A stretch of DNA of 64,000 nucleotides from Aquipseudomonas ullengensis (GCF_014174475.1 NZ_JACJUD010000001.1:248001-312000); one strand, 5' to 3'. Shown: positions 1 to 10,342, numbered from the stretch's first letter. Translations and numbers: made by a program. The notes: a model not told the origin generated them from the sequence alone.

Positions 1-47
1 GCCAGCCATTCCTCGCGGCTGGCGACTTTCGGGTAATCGGTATTCAT
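1..47 (-). CDS. DUF899-family protein, N-terminal fragment
   Basis: Only the first 15-16 codons are in the window; the gene runs off the left edge. The reverse strand from the ATG at 47 reads MNTDYPKVASREEWLA. The SREEWLA stretch near the N-terminus is typical of DUF899 (thioredoxin-fold-like) proteins, which often sit beside DGPF/YCII genes and ECF sigma factors. Function is unknown. The call rests on one short motif and on context. Confidence 0.55.
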   Translation of the reverse strand, partial: MNTDYPKVASREEWL

Positions 48-160
48 CTCGATGCCTCTCGGTTCAAACCATAGATGCATGCTTGGCGAGACAGCAGGCC
101 AAACCATGGCCTCGGGCGTGCACGCTTGGCTCCCTCTCCCTTTGGGAGAGGGGTGAAAAC

Positions 161-309
161 CTCAGAACCTGTTTACGATCTTTTGAGCTAGAGCCAGGCA
201 AGGCGAAATTGGGCGAGGGCGCGGAGTTTACGAGCTGTAAATGAGCAGCCCGAGCCCGATTTCAACGCAGCATGGCCGACGATCAAGAGATCGTAGGCAG
301 GTTCTCAGA
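161..309 (+). repeat. Structured ~130-bp dispersed repeat, copy A
   Basis: Core 169-300. It is a nested palindrome: outer arms that pair over about 18 bp (CTGTTTACGATCT on the left, AGATCGTAGGCAG on the right), an inner stem (GGGC/GCCC and flanking bases) and a central near-palindrome TTTACGAGCTGTAAA. Copies B (34314-34450) and C (46256-46386, inverted) share the centre and keep base pairing while changing stem sequence. The right arm reaches the stop codon of the DGPF gene at 305-307. Confidence 0.8.
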
Positions 310-649
310 GCTGCAGCTGGCGCACGGGGCGCACTTCGACGCTGCCAACCCGCGCCGCCGGAATGCCGCCGGCGATCTGCAGCGCCTCGTTGAGGTCACG
401 CGCCTCGATCAGGTAGAACCCCGCCAACTGCTCCTTGGTCTCGGCGAAGGGGCCGTCGGTGATGCTCAGCTTGCCGCCGCGCACGCGTACCGTGGTAGCG
501 GTGGCGACCGGCTCCAGCGGTTCGGCGGCGAGCATCCGCCCGCTCTGCTGCACGCTCTGGAAATAGTCATGGCACTCACCGTCGTGCGGGCTCTCCGGCA
601 GGCTGTGCAGGAGTTTTTCATCGCTGTAGATCAGGCACAGGTATTTCAT
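305..649 (-). CDS. DGPF/YCII-domain protein
   Basis: A 114-residue single-domain protein of the YCII/DGPF family (Pfam PF03795). The diagnostic DGPF motif is present as TDGPFAETKEQLAGFY at about residues 64-79. The ATG at 649 has a strong ribosome site, GGGAGG, 6-7 bases upstream. It lies just downstream of an ECF42-type sigma factor gene on the same strand. DGPF genes are the known partners of that sigma group, but their biochemical role is unknown. A candidate ECF42 promoter lies at 691-718, so the gene can be transcribed separately from the sigma gene. Confidence 0.9.
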   Translation of the reverse strand: MKYLCLIYSDEKLLHSLPESPHDGECHDYFQSVQQSGRMLAAEPLEPVATATTVRVRGGKLSITDGPFAETKEQLAGFYLIEARDLNEALQIAGGIPAARVGSVEVRPVRQLQL

Positions 650-690
650 CGTTTCCTCCCTGGCAGCGTTTTTCGCTGCGGTTATCCCCT

Positions 691-718
691 AGTCGCAGGG
701 CGCGGCGGCAGATCGACA
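691..718 (-). promoter_or_regulatory. Candidate ECF42 promoter of the DGPF gene
   Basis: On the minus strand TGTCGA (718-713) is followed after exactly 17 bases by CGAC (695-692). This matches the -35 TGTCGA and -10 CGA(C/T) elements reported for the ECF42 sigma group, as I recall the literature. The same motif and spacing occur upstream of the sigma gene at 2146-2173. The ATG of the DGPF gene is about 40 bases downstream. Confidence 0.7.
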
Positions 719-770
719 GGCGCTGAGAAATATTTTCAGCAGCGACGCCAGCCCCGTCATCGCGGTTTTT

Positions 771-834
771 GTAGGAGCCAGCTTGCTGGCGATCGGGGCC
801 CGCCCAGAGCGATCGCCAGCAAGCTGGCTCCTAC
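771..834. repeat. REP-type inverted pair (GTAGGAGCCAGC... family)
   Basis: Two perfect 24-bp inverted arms, 771-794 and 811-834, begin and end with GTAGGAGCCAGC/GCTGGCTCCTAC. Each arm contains its own small hairpin (CCAGCttGCTGG). This is a typical Pseudomonas REP pair (BIME-like). It sits 4 bp beyond the stop of the sigma factor gene and may stabilise its 3' end. Confidence 0.85.
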
Positions 835-837
835 AGG

Positions 838-2070
838 TCATGCGTCTGACAATTCGGCCAGGCGCCGCTCGAGAAACTGCCGGTCGGCGCCCTGCTGGCT
901 CAACTGCAGGGCGCGCTGGTAGGCCTCACGGGCCTCATCGTTGCGCCCGAGGCGCCGGCACAGGTCGGCGCGGGCGGCATGGGCCAGGTGATAGTCGGCC
1001 AGTTCGCCGCGCGCGAGGATCGCGTCGATCTGCTGCAGGCCCACCTGCGGTCCGCGCCACATGGCCAGGGCCACCGCGCGGTTGAGTTCGATCACCGGCG
1101 ATGGCGCGGCATTCAGCAGCACGGCGTAGAGGCCGACGATCTGCTCCCAGTCGGTGCTGGCCACGCTGTCTGCCTCGGCGTGCACGGCAGCAATCGCCGC
1201 CTGCAGGCAGTAAGGGCCGATGCTGCCGGACTGAAAGGCGGCCATCACCAGCGCCTCGCCCTCCTCTATTAATGTGCGATCCCACAGGCTGCGATCCTGA
1301 TCCTCCAGCAGCACCGGCAGGCCGTCGTCCGCCGTGCGTGCGGCGCGCCGCGACTCGCCCAGCAGCATCAGCGCCAGCAGGCCCTGCACTTCCGCCTCGG
1401 GCAACAGTTCATGCAGCAGGCGACCGAGACGGATCGCCTCGGCGGACAATTGCTGGCGGGTCAGCACCTCGCCAGAGCTGGCGAAGTAGCCCTCGTTGAA
1501 TACCAGGTAGATGACCCGCAACACCGCTTCCAGGCGCTCGCCCAGCTCGGCGCGGCCGGGCACCTCATAAGGAATGCGCGCATCGCGAATCTTGTTCTTC
1601 GCCCGCACGATGCGCTGGGCGATGGTGCTCGGTGTGGCCAGGAAGGCGCGGGCGATTTCCTCGGTGGTCAGGTCGCAGACCTCACGCAGGGTCAGCGCCA
1701 CCTGGGCGTCGGCGGCCAGGGCCGGGTGGCAGCAGGTGAACACCAGGCGCAAGCGGTCATCCTCCAGCAGCTCGCCGTCCCACACCTGCTCGCCCTCGGC
1801 GATCGGCTCGGGCACTTCGTCGAGGGCCTGGAAACGCGCCTGGCGGCGCAACTGGTCGATGGCCTTGAAACGCCCGGCCGAGACCAGCCAGGCGCGCGGA
1901 TTGGCCGGCACACCCTGGCTGGGCCACTGTTCCATGGCGGCGCGAAAGGCCTCGTGCAGCGCCTCCTCGGCCAGGTCGAAATCACCGAGCAGGCGAATCA
2001 GAGTCGCCAGTACCCGCCGCGATTCCTCGCGGTACAAGCGCGTCATCTGCGCTTCGATGTCGTTATCCAT
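838..2070 (-). CDS. ECF42-type RNA polymerase sigma factor (DUF6596 extension)
   Basis: 410 residues, about twice the size of a classical ECF sigma factor. Sigma region 2 spans about residues 8-75 (with FDLAEEALHEAF and AWLVSAGRFKAIDQLRR) and region 4 about 115-165 (EVCDLTTEEIARAFLATPST). A long C-terminal extension follows: DUF6596, then a helical TPR-like segment (about 330-405). This layout and the downstream DGPF gene define the ECF42 group, which has no classical anti-sigma factor. I chose the ATG at 2070, which has GAGGG 6 bases upstream; an in-frame start 15 codons earlier has no such site. A self-type promoter lies at 2146-2173. Confidence 0.9.
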   Translation of the reverse strand: MDNDIEAQMTRLYREESRRVLATLIRLLGDFDLAEEALHEAFRAAMEQWPSQGVPANPRAWLVSAGRFKAIDQLRRQARFQALDEVPEPIAEGEQVWDGELLEDDRLRLVFTCCHPALAADAQVALTLREVCDLTTEEIARAFLATPSTIAQRIVRAKNKIRDARIPYEVPGRAELGERLEAVLRVIYLVFNEGYFASSGEVLTRQQLSAEAIRLGRLLHELLPEAEVQGLLALMLLGESRRAARTADDGLPVLLEDQDRSLWDRTLIEEGEALVMAAFQSGSIGPYCLQAAIAAVHAEADSVASTDWEQIVGLYAVLLNAAPSPVIELNRAVALAMWRGPQVGLQQIDAILARGELADYHLAHAARADLCRRLGRNDEAREAYQRALQLSQQGADRQFLERRLAELSDA

Positions 2071-2145
2071 CACGCCCTCATCCAGCCTCCAGGGGACAGA
2101 CAAAGGTAGGCCCATCCCCGCTCATGCTCCAGCAGCATGCCAGCT

Positions 2146-2173
2146 GATCGAGCATCCGCGGCTGAAATCGACA
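2146..2173 (-). promoter_or_regulatory. Candidate ECF42 autoregulatory promoter of the sigma gene
   Basis: TGTCGA (2173-2168) and CGATC (2150-2146) are separated by exactly 17 bases on the minus strand, 76 bases upstream of the sigma factor ATG. The element is nearly identical in motif and spacing to that in front of the DGPF gene, which suggests positive autoregulation. A terminator for the upstream gene ends 13 bp before the -35 element. Confidence 0.7.
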
Positions 2174-2186
2174 GGTGGAAAACGCA

Positions 2187-2210
2187 AAACCCCGCCAAGT
2201 GGCGGGGTTT
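2187..2210 (-). terminator. Rho-independent terminator of the symporter gene
   Basis: A 10-bp stem (AAACCCCGCC / GGCGGGGTTT) closes a 4-base loop. Read on the minus strand it ends in TTTTGCGTTTT. It isolates the sigma factor promoter at 2146-2173 from read-through out of the symporter gene. Confidence 0.8.
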
Positions 2211-2245
2211 GTCAGATACGACTACCGGGACTATGCCTCCAGGCC

Positions 2246-2318
2246 GTAGGGTGGATCACGCTTCACCGATCCACCGGGTGAGGTCAGTGGTGGATGAGCA
2301 GAGCGTCATCCACCCTAC
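2246..2318. repeat. GTAGGGTGGAT two-hairpin repeat, copy 1
   Basis: The element begins GTAGGGTGGAT and ends ATCCACCCTAC (perfect 11-bp terminal inverted repeats). Inside are two hairpins, GGTGGATC...GATCCACC and GGTGGAT...ATCCACC. Near-identical full copies occur at 30683-30754 and 44343-44415 and a half copy at 5041-5073. The terminal CTAC supplies the TAG stop of the symporter gene (2317-2315). Confidence 0.85.
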
Positions 2319-3754
2319 GCCTGAGCCACCAGCGCCGACTCACCGGCGTGGCGATGCAGTTGTGGCAGCAGCGAACCGATCAGCATGCCCGCCAGGCTGA
2401 ACAGCAGGCCAGCCAGTTGCGGCGGCCAGAAGGCGGCGTCGGTCAGGCTGTATTCCAGGTAGACCCAGGAGCCCAGGCCGAAGGCGATGGCAAACAGCGC
2501 GCCCTGGGTGGTCGCACGTTTCCAGAACAGGCCGGCGAACAGCGGCACCACGGCGGCGACCAGGGTCACCTTGTAGGCGTTGCCGACCATCTCGTAGATG
2601 CTCGCGTCCGAGTACAGGGCGAAGGTCAGGGTGGCGGCGGCGCAGACCACGATGGTGATACGCATGGCCAGCAGGAACTGCTTGTCGCTCATCACCGGCA
2701 TGAAGCGCTTGAGCACGTTCTCGGTGAAGGTCACCGACGGTGCCAGCAGGGTGCCGGAGGCGGTGGACATGATCGCCGACAGCAGCGCGCCGAAGAACAT
2801 GATCTGGGCGAACAGCGGGGTCTTCTCGAGGATCAGGTGCGGCAGGATCATCTGCGAGTCTTCCACCAGCCAGCGCTTGACCATCTCCGGGTCGATCATC
2901 GAGGCGGCGTAGGCCAGGAAGATCGGCAGCATGCAGAAGCACAGGTAGAAGGCGGCACCGAACATCGAGGCGCGCGCGGCGATGTTCTCGGTCTTGGCCG
3001 ACATCACGCGGGCATACACGTCCTGCTGCGGGATCGAGCCGAGCATCATGGTCAGCGCCGCTCCGATGAAGGCGACGATGTCCTTCGCCTCGAAGTGGTG
3101 GATGAAGGTGAACTTGCCTTCGCTGGCCGCGTGGGCGATCACCTTGTCGGCGCCGCCGGCCATGTCACCGATCAACCAGGTCAGGTAGACCAGGCCAACG
3201 ACGATGATGATCATCTGGAAGAAGTCGGTCAGGGCCACCGACCACATGCCGCCGAACAGGGTGTACAGCAGGACGATGGCCGTGCCCAGCATCATGCCCT
3301 GGGTGGTGCTGACGGCACCGTCGGAGATCACGTTGAACACCACGCCCAGCGCCGTCAGTTGCGCGGCGATCCAGCCCAGGTAGGAGACGATGATCACCAG
3401 GCTGATGAGCAGTTCGACGTTTGGCCCGAAGCGCTTCTTGAAGTAGTCACCGATGGTCAGCAGGTTCATCCGGTACAGCGGACGGGCGATGATCAGGCCG
3501 ACCAGCATCAGGCAGCCGAAGGAGCCGAACGGGTCTTCGATGATCCCGGCGAAGCCTTCTTCGATGAAGGTAGCGGGAATCCCCAGCACGGCCTCGGAGC
3601 CGAACCAGGTGGCGAACACCATGGCCGCGACGATGGGGAAGCCCATGCTCCGACCGCCGGCAGCGAAGTCGCGGGAGTTTTTCACTCGGGTGGCGGCGTA
3701 GAAGCCGATGCCTACGGTGACCAGCAGATAGAGCGCAACGAACCAGATCAGCAT
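2315..3754 (-). CDS. Sodium:solute symporter (SSS family)
   Basis: 479 residues, about 13 hydrophobic segments, the usual size and topology of the SSS (PF00474) family. The N-terminus LVTVGIGFYAATRVKNSRDF and the stretch FATWFGSEAVLGIP are characteristic. It should import an organic solute with Na+ across the inner membrane; the substrate cannot be read from the sequence. The ATG at 3754 has GGGGA just upstream. The stop codon lies inside a palindromic repeat (2246-2318), suggesting that repeat insertion defined the present 3' end. It is divergent from the LysR gene, separated by 369 bp. Confidence 0.85.
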   Translation of the reverse strand: MLIWFVALYLLVTVGIGFYAATRVKNSRDFAAGGRSMGFPIVAAMVFATWFGSEAVLGIPATFIEEGFAGIIEDPFGSFGCLMLVGLIIARPLYRMNLLTIGDYFKKRFGPNVELLISLVIIVSYLGWIAAQLTALGVVFNVISDGAVSTTQGMMLGTAIVLLYTLFGGMWSVALTDFFQMIIIVVGLVYLTWLIGDMAGGADKVIAHAASEGKFTFIHHFEAKDIVAFIGAALTMMLGSIPQQDVYARVMSAKTENIAARASMFGAAFYLCFCMLPIFLAYAASMIDPEMVKRWLVEDSQMILPHLILEKTPLFAQIMFFGALLSAIMSTASGTLLAPSVTFTENVLKRFMPVMSDKQFLLAMRITIVVCAAATLTFALYSDASIYEMVGNAYKVTLVAAVVPLFAGLFWKRATTQGALFAIAFGLGSWVYLEYSLTDAAFWPPQLAGLLFSLAGMLIGSLLPQLHRHAGESALVAQA

Positions 3755-4123
3755 TTTTCCCCGTCCAGTGACGTCAGCTCACCGCCTGCAGCCCGGCGTC
3801 TGACGCGGGGCAAGGAGCGGCGAACCATAAGGTTGTTGTTATGAGCCTTTCGCGCAAACCCAAGCAGCACGCAGGGGGTTCGACGCGGCGGCGAAGTTTC
3901 GCAAAAGCGTAAAATATGTCAAACGAAATTGGCCATTTTACTGAAACATCCCGACGACACGCCCCGTTACAAGCTCCAATGCACTGAAAACAGTGAGATT
4001 TGTTTCAAGCAGCAGAACCGGGCAGTTCTATATTTTTGACACGCGCTTTAATGGCGATCTTCGGCTGACAGGCGCCAGCGCAGGCAGTATCGTCGCCACA
4101 CCGCCCCTGCCACCGGCCACGCC
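3755..4123. other. Intergenic region between symporter and LysR gene
   Basis: 369 bp without a credible gene. The middle (about 3895-4055) is much more AT-rich than the surroundings and should hold the divergent promoters. A TTGACA hexamer lies at 4036-4041 on the plus strand, but I see no well-placed -10 element. No strong palindromic operator was found. Confidence 0.5.
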
Positions 4124-5014
4124 ATGGACATCAAGCAACTCAAGTTCCTGATCGCCCTCGACGAGACGCGCCACTTCGGCCAGGCCGCCGCGCGCTGCCA
4201 CGTGACCCAGCCGACGTTGTCCATGCGCCTGCGCAACCTGGAAGAGGAACTCGGCCTGGAGCTGGTGCGCCGCGGCCAGCGCTTCGAGGGCTTCACCGAA
4301 GCCGGCCAGCGCGTACTGGTCTGGGCCCACAGCCTGCTGGCCGCCCAGGACGGCCTGTACGCCGAGGCCGCCGCCTGTCGCGGGCAACTGGTCGGCACGC
4401 TGCGCCTGGGCGTGGTGCCACTGGCGGGGTTCGACCCGATGCGCCTGATCGCGCTGTTCGCCGACGCCCATCCGGGGCTGCGCTTCCAGTTGTTCGCCCT
4501 GAGCAGCGAGCAGATTCTCGAGCGCCTCGGCCGCAGCCAGCTGGACCTCGGCATTTCCTACCTGGAGCGTCTCGACCGCGAGCACTTCAGCAGCCTGGAG
4601 CTGGCCGAAACGCGCATGGGCCTGCTGCACGACCGCCGCCATTTCACCTTCACCAGCCCGAGCCTGAGCTGGGACGCCGTGGCCGCGCTGCCGCTGGGCC
4701 TGCTGTCGAGCGGCATGCACTTCCGCCAATCCATCGACCATGCCTTGCGCAGCCGTGGCCTGGCGCCGCAACCACGACTGGAAAGCGATGCCGTGCACCA
4801 GTTGCTGCAAGCCACCAGCGCCGGCCTGTGCTGCGCGGTGATTCCGCTGGACAGTGGCCTGGACGGGCTCAGCGCGGACCTGGCGCTGACGCCCATCGAC
4901 GATGCCCACACCCTTGCCCCGCTCGGCCTGATACTGCGCCGCAGCGTGCCGCGCTCGGCCCTGGCCGAAGCCTGCTTCGACGAAGCCAGGCGCCTGTTGA
5001 CCGAGACGCGGTAA
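4124..5014 (+). CDS. LysR-type transcriptional regulator
   Basis: 296 residues. The N-terminal winged helix (about 3-62) is typical: MDIKQLKFLIALDETRHFGQ, then ARCHVTQPTLSMRLRNLEEE. The rest is a LysR substrate-binding domain (about 88-290). It lies upstream of fdhD and a YdeP-type oxidoreductase on the same strand, separated by two palindromic repeats. It may regulate those genes, the divergent symporter or itself; LysR proteins next to fdhD are common in Pseudomonas. The ligand is unknown. Confidence 0.88.
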   Translation: MDIKQLKFLIALDETRHFGQAAARCHVTQPTLSMRLRNLEEELGLELVRRGQRFEGFTEAGQRVLVWAHSLLAAQDGLYAEAAACRGQLVGTLRLGVVPLAGFDPMRLIALFADAHPGLRFQLFALSSEQILERLGRSQLDLGISYLERLDREHFSSLELAETRMGLLHDRRHFTFTSPSLSWDAVAALPLGLLSSGMHFRQSIDHALRSRGLAPQPRLESDAVHQLLQATSAGLCCAVIPLDSGLDGLSADLALTPIDDAHTLAPLGLILRRSVPRSALAEACFDEARRLLTETR

Positions 5015-5040
5015 ATCTAGCCCGTACTGCCACGATGCCG

Positions 5041-5073
5041 CTCGGTGGATCGATGGAGCGCGATCCACCCTAC
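5041..5073. repeat. Half copy of the GTAGGGTGGAT repeat
   Basis: A single hairpin, GGTGGATCG...GCGATCCACC followed by CTAC, matches one half of the two-hairpin elements at 2246-2318, 30683-30754 and 44343-44415. It lies 26 bp after the LysR stop codon. Confidence 0.75.
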
Positions 5074-5129
5074 GTACTGCGCAGCGCTTTCCAGCGCCAG
5101 GCCATGAGCACTGTTGAGTGCCTGAGCTG

Positions 5130-5188
5130 GTAGCCCGGACTTCAGTCCGGGGCACGCTGGCCGGTTCCCGGACTGAAGTCCGGGCTAC
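5130..5188. repeat. REP-type inverted pair (GTAGCCCGGACTTC family)
   Basis: Two perfect 22-bp inverted arms (5130-5151 and 5167-5188). Each arm also contains a hairpin, CCGGACttcaGTCCGG. It lies between the LysR gene and fdhD, and could act as a transcript boundary. Confidence 0.85.
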
Positions 5189-5302
5189 ATCGCTGACCAG
5201 TCAACCCATAGAGCAGATCGATCAGACCATCGGCAACAGCGATTAGACGCTACCAGCCTGCAGGCCTAGGCTGAGCCCATCCCATCCGTGGAGGGCCAGC
5301 CC

Positions 5303-6144
5303 ATGCCCCGCGCCAGTATCCGCCAGCCTCTCGAAACCCCAGTAGGGCCCACGCTCAGCGCCGATTACAGCTATGTCGAGCTGGGCGCCGGGAGCGCCGT
5401 CGCGCAGGCGCCACTGGTCAGCGAAAGCGCCCTGGCAATCAGCTACAACGGCCTCAACCACACGGTGATGATGGTCTCGCCCGGCGATCTCGAAGACTTC
5501 GTGCGCGGCTTCAGCCTGAGTGCCGGCCTGATAGAGTCCATCGACGATACCTATGACATCCAACTGAGCGGCACCGGCGAAGCCCACCGGGCCGAGGTGC
5601 GCATCAGCAGCCGCGCCTTCTGGGCACTCAAGCAGCAGCGCCGGCAGCTGGCCGGCACCAGCGGCTGCGGCCTGTGCGGCGTCGAGGCCCTGGAGCAGGC
5701 GCTGCCCGACTTGCCCGCGTTGCCTGCCAGCCCCTTGCCGCCCGCCACGCACCTACACGAGCTGCGCCAGCGCATCACGGCTGTGCAGCACCAGGCGCGC
5801 AGCAGTGGCGCGCTGCATGCCGCGCTGTTCGTCGACGAGCACGGCGCAATCCGCCTGTGCCGCGAAGACATCGGCCGCCACAACGCCCTCGACAAGCTGA
5901 TCGGCGCGCTCAAGCAGCAGGGCCTGGACGGCGCCCGTGGCTTTGCCGTGGTCACCAGCCGTTGCAGCCTGGAGTTGCTGCACAAAGCCGTGCGCGCCGG
6001 CATCGGCAGCCTGGTCAGCCTCTCCGCGCCCACTGCGCTGACGGTGGACTGGGCGCGGCGCCACCAGCTCAACCTGATCCACCTGCCCCATCAACACGCG
6101 CCCCGGGTGTACAGCCCCGCGCCCGCCACCGAGAACACCCAGCC

Positions 6145-6148
<4 letters not shown>
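5303..6148 (+). CDS. fdhD: Formate dehydrogenase accessory sulfurtransferase FdhD
   Basis: 281 residues, normal for FdhD, which delivers sulfur to the molybdenum cofactor of formate-dehydrogenase-type enzymes. The catalytic loop is SGCGLCG, with Cys122-x2-Cys125. Other family motifs are GFSLSAGLI, REDIGRHNALDKLIG and SRCSLELLHKAVRAGI. I chose the ATG at 5303, which has GGAGGG 8 bases upstream, over a GTG at 5288 that overlaps the ribosome site. The stop overlaps the start of the oxidoreductase gene (ATGA), implying translational coupling. Confidence 0.95.
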
Positions 6149-8445
<2,297 letters not shown>

Positions 8446-8454
8446 ACTGTACAG

Positions 8455-8475
8455 AGCCCGCCACGGCGGGCTTTG
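8455..8475 (+). terminator. Probable terminator of the fdhD-oxidoreductase operon
   Basis: AGCCCGCC pairs with GGCGGGCT, followed by TTTG, 10 bp after the stop codon. The T-run is short, so termination may be partial. Confidence 0.6.
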
Positions 8476-8671
8476 CCCGATGTGCCGTAACAGACAGTTA
8501 CGTCCTTTGCCCTGAACAGCTTGAGCCGCACGGCCGCGTCCGTGATACTGCACCGCGTTTTCCACCCCGCGCCGCCTGTCTTCATCTCACCTACGGCCCG
8601 CGCGTTACGATTTTTCCGAGTTGCATGTGCCGTCAGCAAAGCGGCCTCAAGGGTTCGAGGAGCCACCGCCG

Positions 8672-9610
8672 ATGATGAAAAGGAGCGACTGGATCTGGAC
8701 CCTGATCGGTTTGCTCGCCGTCGTGTTCTCCTGCTACCTGCTCTACAAGGAGATCCGCACGATCTCCCTCGACGAGCTGTCGCAGAGCCTGCACGCCATC
8801 TCGCGGCATAACTGGCTACTGGCCGCTGGTTCGACGCTGGGCGCCTACTGCGCCCTGGCCTGGTACGACCGCATCGCCATCGCCCACCTGGGCAAGAAAA
8901 TCTCCTGGTGGTTCATCACCCTCTGTTCCTTCACCACCTATGCGCTGGCGCACAACATCGGCGCCTCGGTGTTCTCCGGTGCGGTGGTGCGCTACCGCGC
9001 CTACTCCAGCAAGGGCCTGACGCCGCCGGAAATCGGCCTGCTGATCTTCTTCTGCTCCTTCACCTTTGCCCTCGGCGCGCTGTTCTGCGGCGGCCTGGTG
9101 CTGATCTCGCAGCCGGAGCTGATCGAGCGCGTGGCCAATGTCAGCCCCTGGCTGTCCGTGCTGCTCGGCCTGTTCCTGCTGGGCCTGGTGGCGCTCTACA
9201 TCCTCGGTTCCTGGCGCCAGTTCAAGCCGTGGAAGTGGGGCAAGCTGCATGTCGAATACCCACGCCTGGGCATCGTTGGCCGCCAGTTGCTGGCCGGCCC
9301 GCTGGAGCTGGCGTGCGCCGCGGCGATCATCTATTTCGCCCTGCCGGTGGAGAGCAATCCGGGCTACCTGGTGGTGCTCGGCGTATTCCTCGTGTCCTTC
9401 TCCCTGGCGCTGCTGTCCCATGCGCCGGGCGGCCTGGGCGTGCTGGAAGTGACCTTCCTCGCCGCCATGCCGGAACTGCCGACCGCTGATGTGCTGGCGG
9501 CGCTGATTGTGTTCCGGGTGTTCTACCTGTTGCTGCCCTTTGCCCTGTCGCTGCTGGTGGTACTCAGCTTCGAATGGAAGCAATGGGCCCTGCGACGCCG
9601 CGCCGACTGA
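8672..9610 (+). CDS. Flippase-like integral membrane protein (LPG synthase TM-domain family, YbhN-like)
   Basis: 312 residues with about 8 membrane segments, matching the lysylphosphatidylglycerol synthase TM region / UPF0104 family. Family signatures include YALAHNIGASVFSGAVVRYRAY and SFSLALLSHAPGGLGVLE. There is no soluble aminoacyl-transferase domain, so it is not MprF itself; members are thought to act as lipid or glycolipid flippase-type proteins. I chose the ATG at 8672, with GAGGAG about 9 bases upstream, rather than a start 17 codons earlier. It stands alone between terminator-like sequences. Confidence 0.8.
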   Translation: MMKRSDWIWTLIGLLAVVFSCYLLYKEIRTISLDELSQSLHAISRHNWLLAAGSTLGAYCALAWYDRIAIAHLGKKISWWFITLCSFTTYALAHNIGASVFSGAVVRYRAYSSKGLTPPEIGLLIFFCSFTFALGALFCGGLVLISQPELIERVANVSPWLSVLLGLFLLGLVALYILGSWRQFKPWKWGKLHVEYPRLGIVGRQLLAGPLELACAAAIIYFALPVESNPGYLVVLGVFLVSFSLALLSHAPGGLGVLEVTFLAAMPELPTADVLAALIVFRVFYLLLPFALSLLVVLSFEWKQWALRRRAD

Positions 9611-9793
9611 GTCGAGCCACCTCTCGCCTGCCGCACAATCGACCTTCACCAGCAGGCAGATCATCGAGATAGAGCCGCGCAAACGGCCTATCAGCGCCGT
9701 CGATGGTCACTATCAGAAGGGTCAAATTCTTAATCCAGGCACGATCCGTAAGATGGGCCCCGTACTCACTTACCCCCTTACGAGGTGCCCAAA

Positions 9794-10318
9794 ATGAAAG
9801 CGTCCATCCTGGCTACCCTGCTCGTCACCAGCCTCTCTTCCACCGCCGTATTGGCCGTACCGTCGAGCGAGCCGCAACCGATCCTTGGCGAAGTCCAATC
9901 GAGCGTGACCCGCGAAAGCGAACAGGTGCTGCACGACACCGCCCAACCTGTCCGTTTCGACGTGAGCGACAGTGGCTACTTCAACACCCAGCAAGGTCAA
10001 CGCAGCGAACGCTCCACCACCGCACGGCGCATCTACGTGGTCGATAGCGGCTACTTCAAAACCCAGCAGGGCCAGCGCAGCGAGCGTTCCACCACCGCCC
10101 GCCGCATCTACGTAGTCGACAGCGGCTACGTCAAAACCCAGCAAGGCCAACGCAGCGAACGCTCCACCACTGCACGCCGCATCTACGTAGTCGACAGTGG
10201 CTACTTCAAAACCCAGCAGGGCCAGCGCAGCGAACGCTCCACCACTGCACGCCGCAACTATGTCGTGGATAGCGGCTACTTCAACACCAAACAGGGCCAA
10301 CAGAGCGCCGCCGTTTGA
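9794..10318 (+). CDS. Exported protein with 25-residue tandem repeats, unknown function
   Basis: 174 residues. Residues 1-21 (MKASILATLLVTSLSSTAVLA) form a signal peptide. Residues 59-158 are four complete 25-residue repeats, each DSGYF(N/K)TQQGQRSER followed by STTARR(I/N)YVV; a fifth, truncated repeat ends the protein (159-174). The repeat is basic, Arg-rich and has no cysteine. Differences between units are mostly synonymous at the DNA level, indicating selection on the protein. The ATG at 9794 has GAGG 7 bases upstream. A good terminator follows. I do not recognise the family; the repeats suggest a structural or binding role in the periplasm or outside the cell. Confidence 0.8.
   Translation: MKASILATLLVTSLSSTAVLAVPSSEPQPILGEVQSSVTRESEQVLHDTAQPVRFDVSDSGYFNTQQGQRSERSTTARRIYVVDSGYFKTQQGQRSERSTTARRIYVVDSGYVKTQQGQRSERSTTARRIYVVDSGYFKTQQGQRSERSTTARRNYVVDSGYFNTKQGQQSAAV
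9968..10315 (+). repeat. 75-bp coding tandem repeat, 4.6 units
   Basis: Units start at 9968, 10043, 10118 and 10193, with a partial unit from 10268. They are in frame with the exported-protein gene. Nucleotide identity between units is high and most differences fall in third codon positions. Confidence 0.9.
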
Positions 10319-10342
10319 GTGCGCTTGGCGCTCCACCCAACA

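Noticed and set aside
2294..3844. 516-codon plus-strand open frame
   Set aside because: Antisense to the SSS symporter gene; its product is His/Gln/Asp-rich with no domain, which is the usual shadow of a high-GC membrane-protein gene.
5674..6144. N-terminal extension of the YdeP-type oxidoreductase
   Set aside because: The frame is open inside fdhD, but the product is Arg/Ala-rich shadow sequence; the ATG at 6145 overlapping the fdhD stop fits family length.
9968..10315. CRISPR-like or satellite array
   Set aside because: The 75-bp units have no unique spacers and are in frame within a protein gene with signal peptide, ribosome site and terminator.
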